Positions 46,524-58,269 of a stretch of DNA of 60,000 nucleotides are shown here, piece by piece. The translations under genes were made by a program, and so were the position numbers. The notes under the pieces were generated by a model. That model saw only the letters and a list, made by a program, of their open reading frames with translations. It did not search any database and was not told where the DNA came from. Source of the stretch: Owenia fusiformis (Eukaryota > Annelida > Polychaeta > Sabellida > Oweniidae); NCBI GenBank assembly GCA_903813345.2, contig CAIIXF020000011.1, positions 36,888,062-36,948,061 of the forward strand. Reading direction: 5' to 3'. How positions within the stretch are numbered: position 1 is the stretch's first letter; the number at the start of each line of letters is the position of its first letter.

Positions 46524-48111
46524 CCGTACATATTGACAAATTTTGCTGGAAGAAATATGGCATAATAAAAAAATATTGACTATACATATTGTCTATATAA
46601 AGTCTATACTGATCATAAAACTGCTTATAGATTTTTGATAATTGAAAATCAAAATGTTGCTTTTTACAACGATCGTGATTTAGTATACATTTTATAGAAA
46701 AGTATGTTTGTGTTTTTGTATTATGTTTCGATTGTTTCTTTGCAATAAACAGGTATAGGCTTTAAGTGAGCTGCAAGTAATCCTCGATTGCGAAAATATC
46801 TTAATCTGTTAGCAAATAGTGCAAGACAATATAAGATTGTATGTAAAAAATAAAATACTGAAAATATAAAAGCTGTTATATAGTGCTTTTCTTTAGACCT
46901 TAAAGGTGGTATATCACATTAGTCTGTAGATCAGATTTAGCGAGCAACCTTGCCAAAGTTTGTTTCATTTTACAATTTTTTGTCTCATATCATCCCTTGC
47001 CATGTCTACAGTATAATCTAAGAATACCCTAAGTGCAGCATACTTTATTTGAGCGGGAAAACTCAAAGAAGACTTTTCCCCATGTTGGTCTGCTTTTTCC
47101 GTCATTATCCGTCACCTTAATTTGGAGTATCTAATATGAAAACAACACTTTAAACAATAGACTTCAATTTAAACCTCGCCGCAATCATGTCAATATCAGA
47201 GGCATTCATTCTTGCAGGAATTTCTAATAATATTTCATATTTATACTGATGTGCTCGTATTGCATTAAAATGATGTTTTCGAAATGTATAACCATATCAC
47301 TATTAAAGTGCCTCATGGTGTGATCCTGAGTCACTATCCTTTAGAATAGAGAGCTTTAGATACAAATAGAATCTGATGCATCAGAATGCACAGCGCCCCG
47401 ATAATAAAATTGTATTGAAAATGTCTTTTTCATTCTTGTATAGATGTCAGGGCTAGTGTTCTACACAAATGTCCACAAGTTGTCCATGAGTCGACTACAT
47501 GGACTATGCGACCAATAGTCTACACTGTGTTTCCTGATCAACTTGATATAGGTGGATAGTTTATAGAATGACATATTATGAATGCTTTATATGTGTCGTA
47601 GGAGTGTGATATATCGACCACTTTTGATATGTTACCGCTTTCTTTATATAAGATCAAGTGGTTTGTAGGGTTCATGGAATATGATATTCTGGCATCGAGA
47701 GTCTCTGGTTCTCACCCAAATATCTGCTATTTTCTCGCCCAGAAGGGTGTATCATTATGCAAGGGGTATATAAGGGCGTGATGCAATCACCAATATTCAT
47801 TCAAAATATATCATTCAAAAACCAATATACTACTTAATGGTAGATTATGATTTGGGATAGTTGGGGATTGTTTTACATATGACTGGCGTGCATTTAGATG
47901 TTTTCTTGCTGTGTTTGATGTAACATTATCGGCTACACACTGATGGGTAAATGTTTATAGCCTTCGAATCAAAAGGTTTTCCTGGTGGATTCTTGTGTCA
48001 TTCTCGATGTTTCAAGGAATTAAAGTTGAAAAGTCTCCGACTACACCAAACTGCCAAATAACAATGCAAACTAATAACAATATTGAAAGAGATAATTGCT
48101 AAAAACGAGTG

Positions 48112-48588
48112 CACTGGTGATCCACTCGATTACGCTGGTATTAACAAAATGTCGGAACATCGAAGGTACGATTTTTCTTTTTTCCTTATTTCACACATTG
48201 TAGGCAGAATTCCCACGACATTTTTTATCACAAACGTGTATCAGTATCATATGTTTAAGAAAATGTAATTATTTGCGAACAAATACTTCAGAAGACAACA
48301 GAATCGTCGATTTAATTCCTCACTGAAGTTCCTTAAACGTTATTTCGAAAAACAGTTAAGATCTGCACTTTTAACCCAAACCGTTTATGTAACTTAAGTG
48401 AGGAATTAAATCGACGATTATGTTGTCTTCTGAGCTATTTTTTCGCAAACATGTACATTTTTTCGCAAACATGTACATTTTCTAAAACATATGATGCTGA
48501 AATAAGGAAAAAAGAAAAATTTTACCTTTGACGTTCCGACATTTTGTTACCGTTTCGGTTACCAGCGTAATCGAGCGGATCACCAGTG
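48112..48588. mobile_element. 477-bp palindromic element, copy 1 (TIR CACTGGTGATCC)
   Basis: The ends CACTGGTGATCCACTCGATT and AATCGAGCGGATCACCAGTG are inverted, and the two halves pair almost along their whole length (AAAATGTCGGAAC, AATCGTCGATTTAATTCCTCAC, AAACAGTTAAGATC centre). A 24-bp direct duplication TTTTTTCGCAAACATGTACA lies in the right arm (about 48437-48480). No target duplication is seen, unlike copy 2. Confidence 0.8.
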
Positions 48589-49041
48589 AATGGTTAACAG
48601 TGCCATACAGCACTGGTTTTGGAAACGTTGCTCGATCAGTGCTGTTATTAATACATCCTTAAAACACTGCTTGATTAACAACAATGTTGATTGAGACTAG
48701 CAGCATCCCTAAATATAATACACAGAGCCTGTTGCACATGGAATCATCATGAGCAGTAAATTGGTACAAATAAACAGAAATTGTCTTCGAAATTGGCCAT
48801 AATATATTCTCGTATAATGCATTATATTTGTACAATTTTTCTTTGCAATTATTGGCATAAAATATCATGACTTTCATAAATTCATTTACACATTTCCTTT
48901 AACATCTTCGACTTCCAAGGAGTTAGTTTGAGCAACTGAAAACTTGCGAATCAAGATGTTTTTTTAAGTTACATACGTACAGTAATCTTACAACCATCAC
49001 TCTCTTGTTAAACTGGTAATACGTTTAGAGCTCGACATTAG

Positions 49042-49576
49042 CACTGGTGATCCACTCGATTACGCTGGTTACCAAAACGAACCGTTTTGGTAACAAAATG
49101 TCGGAACGTCGAAGGCACGATTTTGCTTTTGTCCTTATTTCACACGTTGTAGGCAGAATCCCCACGACGTTTTTTCTCACAACGTGCATCAGTATCATAT
49201 GTTTTAGAAAATGTACATGTTTGCGAAAAAATAGCTCAGAAGACAACAGAATCGTCGATTTACTTCCTCACTTAAGTTACATAAACGGTTTTTCGAAAAA
49301 CAGTTAAGATCTGCACTTTTAACCCAAACCGTTTATGTAACTTAAGTGAGGAAGTAAATCGACGATTCTGTTGTATTCTGAACTATTTGTTCGCAAATAT
49401 GTACAATTTCTTAAACATATGATACTGATACACGTTTGTGTTAAAAAATGTCGTGGGAATTCTGCCTACAACGTGTAAAATAAGGAAACGAGAAAAATCG
49501 TACCTTCGATGTTCCGACATTTTGTTACCAAAACAAACCGTTTTGGTAACCAGCGTAATCGAGTGGATCACCAGTG
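49042..49576. mobile_element. 535-bp palindromic element, copy 2, with ATTAG target duplication
   Basis: This is the same element as at 48112, in the same orientation, with an additional ACCAAAACGAACCGTTTTGG dyad next to each end. The flanks are ATTAG on both sides (49037-49041, 49577-49581). A 5-bp duplication with CAC-starting termini fits Transib-like or CMC-type elements, but no transposase is present to decide. The arms are about 260 bp around AACAGTTAAGATCTGCAC. Confidence 0.8.
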
Positions 49577-49728
49577 ATTAGGCTATACACCAAATTCGTT
49601 TGCACATCAAATATTTTAACATGTTGGATCTTATAGATCAAGCACCAAATCAAAATAACCGCTTTAACGAGATTGAACAATCCTCTATCCCAGTTACTCT
49701 CTCACTGTGGCCCCATGCACTACCGTAC

Positions 49729-49872
49729 GTTAAACTGGTACTTAGTATGTTTTAACTTTAGGCTTGGGGACGGGGTCCTGTGACTAAACAAATAATTTAG
49801 AACTCATATTTGTAACAAAAACGGTTCAATAAGTTGAGACCACAAACTTTAGAACAAAAGTACCAGTTTAAC
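49729..49872. repeat. Small inverted repeat (15-bp arms)
   Basis: GTTAAACTGGTACTT (49729-49743) and AAGTACCAGTTTAAC (49858-49872) are perfect inverted copies. Weaker outer similarity (CTCTCACTGTGG / CACTGTGGAGAGA) suggests a larger decayed element of about 220 bp. Confidence 0.55.
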
Positions 49873-49937
49873 AGGAGTACCAGTGTCACTGTGGAGAGAT
49901 AGTGTTGGGTGATCTGATGCCAAATTATTATTCAGGC

Positions 49938-51659
49938 TCAAGTACTCTCATCTGTTAGATTTTTAACAGCTATGTTACTATATCGTTTTTTGATAGTCAC
50001 AGTCTTGGGCCCACATGGAGTTTCATGTTCAGTGTATTTAGGCTTAATCTCGATGTCTCTCGCCGTAAGCACATTCCCAGCATCATTTCTGTCTAATTTG
50101 GTTATGTGTTCAAATCCACATGGCTGAGATATTTCAGCTTTCTTGGGAAGCTTAGGTTTGGTTTTCTTTTGCTTACCCTTTTCTTTTCGCTTCTTTTTAA
50201 ATCCACTAAGATTAAGAATTGGGTCATCTGGATCAGATGTAATGTCCTTAATGATTCGGTAAAAGTCTGCGGCACCGGAAGTGGTTTCAAAACTAAGGCC
50301 AGCAAGTTTAGAATGATCATTTGAATTGTGCATCGTATGAAATGAAGGATATGGTGCCTTGTAATTGGTCAAATGGTTCATGACGTCTTTCCATAAAATA
50401 AAGCCAGATCCTTTTTCAGATAGCACTATGGTCAATGACCTCGTCCGTCGGCTTTCCCCACTGTCGAGAATAACGACGGGGATGCCACTTTTATGAAATT
50501 CCCATGTGTCCACATCCCTGGTGTTATCAACATTTTTAGGGTCAAGTTTTCCAAAGTACAAGCTCGCAAGACAAGGGCATACATGGACTTCAGATTTGTG
50601 ACTTTTATAAAACATTTCTACTTGCATAACATCATGATCTGTAACTTCTTCAAATGGCTCGAATACATTGTCTGACATTGTTGATTCTGTAACAGCTTCA
50701 GATATTGCAGATTCGCGATCAATATCAACGCCCTTATTAAGGATGTTCTCTCGTTTGTTCACTTGTTCATCAATGTTAACACTAGATGTTTCAATAGATG
50801 GCGTTGGTGGGCAAACGTTATTCTCTACGAATCCTGTTTTTAATGTATACGAATCATATTTTTTGCTAATACGTCGCAAAGCCTCCTTTTCTCTATCTAT
50901 AGCTTTATGGATCGCAGCGTCCTTTGGTGACACTGTCACCGAACTATAAATAGGGTCATCTTTACGTATGGGTTTCTTAGGAGTCTTCATACTAGCAGAG
51001 CTGAGTCTATGTGGCGATTTGGTTACTATTGGTACTACTTCTACCTTGGGAGTAGTGTCCTTTTTGGGAGATCCAAGCCTGATCAACCCAAGTGCATTGG
51101 GCGTCTCTTTTTCTGGCGTTACATGTCTTTTGGGAACGTCATAATGCAACGTAGAGACCTCTGAAGTATTGTCGATTATATCAGTTTTCCTTAGAACTGC
51201 TACATCTGTCCTGTCAATTTGTGTATCATTTGTAGTAGTATTGTCCGTGCATGTTGATGAGTTAAGAGATTCTATGGATCCTTCAATGGCACTATCTCTA
51301 TTAGATGTGTCGTCTTTAATATCCGTATCATTATGACTATCAATTGAAGTGTCCATTTCACTAGTGTTCACTGAGTCATTTACACTGATGTCGATCCTTG
51401 ACGTTATCTCTTTGATATCAAATCTTAAATCACTGTTTATTTCAGCTAGGAGATCGCTGTTATCAGCTGAGCTATCCAAGGCGCTTATATCATTGTTCAG
51501 TTCAGATATATCACTCCTAAGGCCTTCAATGAGTTCATTAGGAGGAGGTGGTGGTGGGAACATTTCATTATCCCCGTCAACATTTTCAAAACTTAATCTT
51601 TCTAATTCCTCTTCGATTCGTGATAACCTCCAGTTTTGAGTCTCAGTAGTAGCAGCCAT
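49938..51659 (-). CDS. Intronless 573-residue protein: disordered N-terminus, EVH1-like domain, CRIB motif
   Basis: ATG at 51657-51659 is followed by GG (ATGG context), and the frame is open to 49938. Residues 1-50 contain a short helical acidic stretch and PPPPPP; about 50-350 is a Ser/Thr/Asp-rich, probably disordered region with TPKK and SPKK phosphosite-like motifs. Residues about 358-475 read as a PH/EVH1-like fold ending FHTMHNSNDHSKLAGLSFETTSGAADFYRII when split at N90/D91 of the domain, compare the FHxW...GLxFxSxxEAxxF pattern of EVH1. A lysine-rich tract (488-509) leads into ISQPCGFEHITKLD (510-523), matching the CRIB consensus I-S-x-P-x(2)-F-x-H. The order EVH1, basic, CRIB recalls WASP, but there is no VCA tail. 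I infer a Cdc42/Rac effector-like adaptor. No orthologue name is recognised. Confidence 0.75.
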   Translation of the reverse strand: MAATTETQNWRLSRIEEELERLSFENVDGDNEMFPPPPPPNELIEGLRSDISELNNDISALDSSADNSDLLAEINSDLRFDIKEITSRIDISVNDSVNTSEMDTSIDSHNDTDIKDDTSNRDSAIEGSIESLNSSTCTDNTTTNDTQIDRTDVAVLRKTDIIDNTSEVSTLHYDVPKRHVTPEKETPNALGLIRLGSPKKDTTPKVEVVPIVTKSPHRLSSASMKTPKKPIRKDDPIYSSVTVSPKDAAIHKAIDREKEALRRISKKYDSYTLKTGFVENNVCPPTPSIETSSVNIDEQVNKRENILNKGVDIDRESAISEAVTESTMSDNVFEPFEEVTDHDVMQVEMFYKSHKSEVHVCPCLASLYFGKLDPKNVDNTRDVDTWEFHKSGIPVVILDSGESRRTRSLTIVLSEKGSGFILWKDVMNHLTNYKAPYPSFHTMHNSNDHSKLAGLSFETTSGAADFYRIIKDITSDPDDPILNLSGFKKKRKEKGKQKKTKPKLPKKAEISQPCGFEHITKLDRNDAGNVLTARDIEIKPKYTEHETPCGPKTVTIKKRYSNIAVKNLTDEST

Positions 51660-54556
51660 GTTGAGAATAAAATGAGAACAAGTAATTCTAGGATCTTTTT
51701 ATAATGTATTATCCACGCTAAATATAGCTATGTGTCAGGGAGTCATGTTCCACCACAACAACGTTAAAATCCCACGACTGGAAATGATAAACACGTCACA
51801 GTGACAAGTGCCTCAGGAACAGAGGAGCACCACTATCCACAGAGAATGTTTCCCTGATTTATATCTGCCCACGTTTTTTACGATCAAAAAGGTTATCTTC
51901 GACTTTTACACTGTTAATGGGTGTAACGTCGAAATGTCAAAAACACCGAAGAACTCGATAGCTGAATCCAACTTGCTTCGAATACGTTTTGATTCTGGTT
52001 CTATGATAGATCACGTGATTTCTCGAACCAATCAGGTTATTTGATCTTGAAATGTGATGTGCTCCAGATGTAAGTTATCATGGGATTGTTGAACTTTCTC
52101 ACAAAAAAAGTCTGTTTGTTTCTAAAATATTTATCTTGCTTCGAGTCTACTACATTAACCCAGAAGTTCGACCTTAGGTTGTTTTTAAAGCAGATAAAAT
52201 ACAACACAGACTGAACGACTATCTATTGGTTACCCTTCGCTGGCACAGAATCAGGGTGTGTGTTAGATAGTGGTTATATTTTTATCTGTTTATTTCACTT
52301 GATTTTTTCCAGACCCACTTGTTCCTGTATATCCACTTGGTTTATGGGAGTCTAGACCAACCTCCAATGCCAAATAAATCAATATATTTTTAATTCTATG
52401 ATCTAAGTATCTAACGTACTCTCTAAAATGTTAATGTCACTTAAAAGTAGTACATTACAGACGTTTCATATCCATATTTTTAATAGTCACTAGTAAGTCT
52501 GTTTTGTTTTAACAGTGTGTGTTAGTCATTTGTAAAACTCCATGTATAAGTAAACGTTCGTGTTTGGCATGACCTAACAATCCAACCAAAACATGTTTCC
52601 AAAATAACTAATATAGTAGCTGTAATAATCCAAAGATATAAGTCCGAGTATCATATATTACATACGTATTCCTATCTATCATTAAATAATCCGATGTATC
52701 TTTTATTTTGTGATCAGTTTTTTTAATCAGTTCATCTACGACGCAGATATGTTGCCGGGAAATGGCGTTGTGTTAATGTTATGCTGCGTAAAACTCTTCA
52801 CAAAACAAGTGATGATTTATCACTGCACTGAAATTCCTTTCTTCTGAATAGAGTTTTGATCGTGAATAGCTAGGTTTTTTCTACCAGTTTTTAACTCAGT
52901 AGGTACCGATGTACTAAACGTTGCTCAATCACTGTTGTCGAGCATATGTTCGCTCTGTTTTCGTTTCTTAAAATAGAGCAATTACCTTATCCTAGATTGT
53001 GTATAGCTGAGCCACAACATAGAACTGAATGTAACTAGGATAAGTCTGGTAAGGTCATTTGCGATTAAGCCTCATTAACCCGATACTAATAGATATACCC
53101 TTTGATAAACTCCTGTCGGTTCTGCCCAGTCCTGAATTTATCCGATGTGGATGCTGAGAGGTATCCAAGATGTCTGAACGTTTAGGAAATTCACAATCCG
53201 AAAACAGACAGTACCTGGTTTATGTCCATGCTGTTGATTCGTTCGATAATGTAATCATTACTTATGATTCACATACAGTGTTAGTCTAATTGTCGATATG
53301 ATGTTTTGTTTTTCCAATATGTTCCGACTTGTGGTTTTCCGCGCAGTAACTAACTCATGCCCTGTCAGTCCAGTTCAGATGTATCCAATTATTAGATCTA
53401 CGCATAAGGATGCTTCCCGCATCCACTGGCCTTCAATTACAGAACTCAGAAGGAAATTGGGAAAATCAATGTCTCAAATCCCTAATGATTTCAGGCTAAA
53501 CACTTGTAGAAGCTATGTCATCCAAGGATACTGAGAAAACGAGGTTTTTGCATAAATCTCCCGGTTTCATCCACTTCTTTGTTGAGCTAGTCTATAGCGA
53601 TGGTTGGTTTTATATTATGATGCTCTGTATACTGTAATCATTGTGAAGCACTTCAACTCAATACTGCCACTTCACTTTACAGATCAGAATGATTCACTGA
53701 TATCCAGATAGACGATAAGGTTAAGTTACTTATCTCCAAGAAAGAGTCCTGACTTCAATACAACACTAGATAAGTTCCCTCTGGTAAGGTTATCACTTAC
53801 GCATACACTTAAGAAAGTAATTAAAGTCCGTTGTTACGAGTCGAGTGATTCAAACGCTGAAGAGTAACATAGCTTTGTGTCTAGGTCATTCTATGGACTG
53901 TCACGAACGCGGGATACCTCTGCGGTTTCGTTGCCCAGTGAGAGTTATAGATCAATCTCAGTCAGTTTCACATGCGCGCGCAACCTGTAAAATATAAAAG
54001 AACATGTGTGAATTTTATGTTATTTATATATTTTCTGACACTTATTTACATTGTTGATTTGTATGGTGTATAGAGTACTTGAATTGCTCATAAGTTTTCA
54101 TACTTTGAAAGTAATTAGACGCAAAATCATGGCGTCCTCTGAATCAGTTTATGAAATTGAAAAATTGATCCCAATAAATTACAGCTATCATATATCACCA
54201 GTTACTATAACCTGTAGCTAACCGACCCATTAAATCGTTTTGAAAAGTACAACCTACAATTTTTTGTTGCTGACGATAATTGGGTTTGAAATATAGGTTG
54301 AACAAAATACTGCATTTGTCCTCGTGAGGTTGAAACGTTAACGGGGCGATTAAAATTCCATTTCCAAAACAAGTGGTTTTGTTTATACTAAATTTGGCGC
54401 TACACCCACAAACATACTTCCCAAATCTCTCAAAGAACCAATTAAGGCTATAAGGACTCCGGTAAGGTGACCGACATCAATTCATGAAGAATAGCAAAGT
54501 ATTTTGGGGTCATTTTCAAGTAAATCTTCACTCAACTCATTCTCCAAACGCAGGGC

Positions 54557-54606
54557 GGCAGATATCATTCAAGGAGAAGGAAGGAACAGAGTGAATGATA
54601 TCTGCC
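54557..54606. repeat. Hairpin with perfect 14-bp stem
   Basis: GGCAGATATCATTC (54557-54570) pairs with GAATGATATCTGCC (54593-54606) around a 22-nt purine-rich loop (AAGGAGAAGGAAGGAACAGA core). Confidence 0.7.
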
Positions 54607-57164
54607 CTCATTTTCGAAGAATACCCTGTTGGTCAAAACAAGAAATCTTTCATTGTTTACAATCTGATTAACATATCAGAGTCCTTCTTCGTCTTAATTT
54701 GTATCTTGTGCTCCACTGATTGAACAACCCACAGTGAAAATCGTTCGTCTTGTAGAACTAGACTTTCTTCTACACATGAAAGAGACAAAATGGTATCAGC
54801 GCTTGGCGTTGTGTTTCTCAGGGGTCTACTACATAACCAAATGCAACATCGGGGCTGTTGTTTATATCTCAATGATGATGGATGGGTTGCACATTAGTTT
54901 GTTTCCTAAGAGGGTTTATTTAGCTTATGGAGAAAGTCTTAGATTCGATGAAGAGTTACAAAATGGTTGTTGCATGACTGAACATCAAAACCTTGTGTAC
55001 ATTGTGAAATTACCTCTGCAGCAAGAGACATTTTTACAGGAGCTGAGATTATTGAAGATGGCATAAAATCAATGAAGGTTTCTTCGCATAGACACTCATG
55101 GCTTCCAGATTACAGATTCGATTTGAAACTATCATGGCAAACGTGACATAATCACGGAAGGTCAATTGCAAAACCCAAAAAACTAATCCCAAAAGCTTTT
55201 CATGATTTTTACAGCTATCACGCTATTAATAATCGTTTTACATCTTGGCTTGCCTTCAATTTTTATAAGAAAAGAAACGAGTGTTATGTTTTATCGTTCG
55301 TACCATTCGAGAACACTCTCACGCAATGTTAACTAGATCAATTGATTTGAATCAAAACATATTACAAAAACATTAACGATTTCTGCAACGTTCACTTGCT
55401 ATCGTGATCACACAAAATCGTTTTCTTTTTTATCACGTTACTGAGTTCACTGCTATCTTGTGGAAATTTTGTATATGTAAATGAAAGAGGAAATAAAAAA
55501 TGTATATGATAATCAAAATCCACTGAATTCTCCTCTAACACTTTCTCATTGTACCCAAGTGGCCTTAGAATAACTAAAGACGACTGATTTCTATTTTCCT
55601 CATTATCCACTTAGGTGGCACGCTCCCTACTATCTGGCAATCTACCTTTGTGGCCATTCATCCCCTCTGAGGCATGGTCCGGCATAAGATACACATCATC
55701 TTAATTGATTACGCTAACCTCTCTTGTTGATAATGAACGATAATGTTTACATAGAAGCTAGTCGGGTTAATTAATCAAGAGGGTCAGCTATGACTGAAGC
55801 TGATTGAATCTAGAAAACCCCAGATGAACGGGTCGTGAACTTTTTCCATTATGTACTTGGATATAACTTACATCAAAAATTGAATGGTTCAGTCACTAAC
55901 AGGTCACATTATCGACAGAATTCATTCATTGATTGAATTCATCATTATTCTTTGAGAAAATTGTTATCTTTAATTTAATTTATAATCATTCCATATCTAG
56001 ATTCGTCACTTTTTTCAATTCAAATATTCGGCATTACTTATTTAGGACAACATCATTGTTTAATGAAACTCATCATTTTTATTTAAAATCATCATCATCA
56101 TTATTCCTCTATCTAATGTATTTTTGAAATTATTTTTTAGATTTTAGTTCGGTATATCTTAAACCACAACGACCATCAATTACGTTTATATCTCTTTCTA
56201 CGCAATTTAACCATAAATGGTAACCTAACATTTTTTTACACAACTGAATTCATTTGATAACGTCACGTATCGTCCTGTACTTTCTAGAACATTGGACGAC
56301 AATATCCAGCTGGATGACGTCTTAGGCTAGTTTTTATTTTCACATCGTTTTTTGTAAACAACCGAAATACTGAAAATGTTTTTGTTTATTTCAATTACTC
56401 CTTACTCCTTACTAAGTTGTATCAATGCTGGAGGTCTGTTTTTCAATTAATATGTGTGACACCGATACTCAAGCTATTATTCAGAGAAGGAAGTATGGGT
56501 GTTTGAATTGATTGAGTAAAAAACTGTAAATACCTCCATTTAAAGCACCATGGACATGATCTTACAAATGGGTTCAATGGCTTTTAAAATCGAGGACAAG
56601 AACCAACGACGAATACATGGATGCATACGGCTGAGTATTGAGGGTCAGATCCAAGTACATCAGGCCCGTAGCCAAAATTTGCCAAGGGGGGGGGGGTACT
56701 ACCCTTTTGACAATGCTCAGAATTGTGAAAAACTGCATGATTTTGAAATAATTTTTAGCCAAGGGGGGTTGACATGTAGACGAAGTTCTCTTTTAATGAA
56801 TCAAAATCAAAATATTGGAAAGAGTAGTAAATCCACTCCCTAGAAAAGTTAAGAGATTTTAATATTGATAGAAGAGAATGAGACAATGGTTCCTAAAGTA
56901 ATCTTGAACAAAAACCATTCAGTTATTCGCACAAGTCTTAATAATTTTATCTCGCATTGTATTAATGGTAGTTCTCCTCTTATGACTCCAATAACGTCTT
57001 TCTTTTTTCATTTCTTCTTTATCAGATTTAGAATGATATATGGCTTAGTCATGTACATTACAAGGACTTTATGCACCATTATCGTTTCTTTTTCGGGGTA
57101 AAGTACTAATTATCGAAATAGCCCCCTAACTAAAACTACTAACGATCCTCGTGCCAAATGTATA

Positions 57165-57260
57165 GGCATTAGCATGCAAAATGTCACCACCTGCCATTTG
57201 TTACAGAAGCCAAACATCGACCACCAAACACCGTCCAAAAAACAGTTTGAGGCTATAACA
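57165..57260 (-). repeat. Dispersed repeat copy 2 (shared with 5790-5880)
   Basis: GCAAAATGTCACCACCTGCC followed by ATTTGTTACAGA is the reverse complement of the sequence near 5845-5880, with diverged similarity continuing through ACACCGTCCAAAAAACAGTTTGAGGCTATAACAA. It defines an interspersed repeat family in this genome. Confidence 0.6.
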
Positions 57261-57838
57261 ATTATATGTCATCACTTAAAACAGAGGAAAATGATTCATA
57301 TATGTACAATGATATCAAAGACAGATATGTTTCACATATGGATAAATCATTAGTCATTATACATGTGGTCAATAGGTCTGCTAAATACACCCCGAGAAAC
57401 ACTGTCATTATACTTATATAATGTTGTAATCATCAACGTATTCAATAATACCTGGCATGTGTGGCTAGCTAAGTCATACTCATAAAAATATGAAAAATAT
57501 GACAAGAAGATCTGTCTACATTTTCGATTGCTTCTTTTGAGAATCAGAAAATAACAACACCTTATCCTGGCTGTTTCGCCGGTGTACTCACAAAGTTTTG
57601 TATACTGATGATGTATTCGATAATCTCGATGAAAGAAATCATAGATCTTTAGCTCCTATGAAATTACAAAATTTCAGAATGCCACTCAGAGTAGAAGTCA
57701 TCTTGCAAACAAAACATTCAAAACTCATCCAAAAGTTCTTTCTGGATAAGCTATCGGATAAATAATATCGCTTTGACCCACTTTGACCCACAAAACGTCA
57801 CCACTCAAGGTCACATTCCAATTTCTACCCCAATTACT

Positions 57839-58269
57839 CAGATGCGAGTAGGTTGTTACCAGTTTCGCCACCAGGTGGCTGATTTGGGGGAATTAACATG
57901 GCAGGGTATTACAAAATTCCCTTAAACCCGAACATGCATCAGTTTTAGTGGTTCACTTTTCATATTACCCTTATGTATCTGATAGTTATACAAATTAAAA
58001 TATGTCCAGTAAAAGAAAATATTATCGGCCCAACACAAGAAAAAATATTCACTTTTTGTGGTTTTACAACATGGGATCTATGAGGAATCTCCCCGACCTA
58101 CATGTAGAAGTCACATTTTCAAAGAAAATTAAATTTTCAAAGTTGATTAACTCTTTTCAAAACCACATTTCTGAATGTAATTTTACATGTAGATTCCAAA
58201 TATGTCATCAGTTTGACTAAATTGTGAATTTTTAATGACGTAAATCAAGATTATTTCTACTCGCATCTG
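57839..58269. repeat. 430-bp foldback with CAGATGCGAGTA ends, containing a CTCF-like site
   Basis: CAGATGCGAGTA (57839-57850) is inverted as TACTCGCATCTG (58258-58269). Inside, GCCACCAGGTGGC (57867-57879) is a 13-bp palindrome that also matches the core of the CTCF consensus. Element status is likely but no target duplication was found; CTCF binding is only a motif resemblance. Confidence 0.5.

Larger units (their letters stand above)
46171..49937. other. Region between convergent lectin and EVH1-CRIB genes
   Basis: It contains the lectin 3' UTR, one MITE (46284-46523), two related long palindromes (48112-48588, 49042-49576) and a small inverted repeat (49729-49872). I see no gene; ORFs at 48083-48268, 49047-49307 and 49383-49571 are translations of the palindrome arms. 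Confidence 0.65.

Noticed and set aside
48083-49571. Short ORFs with similar proteins in both orientations
   Set aside because: They translate the arms of the two palindromic elements and include their inverted copies.
54734-55066. 110-codon ORF possibly derived from a retroelement
   Set aside because: I could not find reverse transcriptase, integrase or other motifs; composition fits chance.
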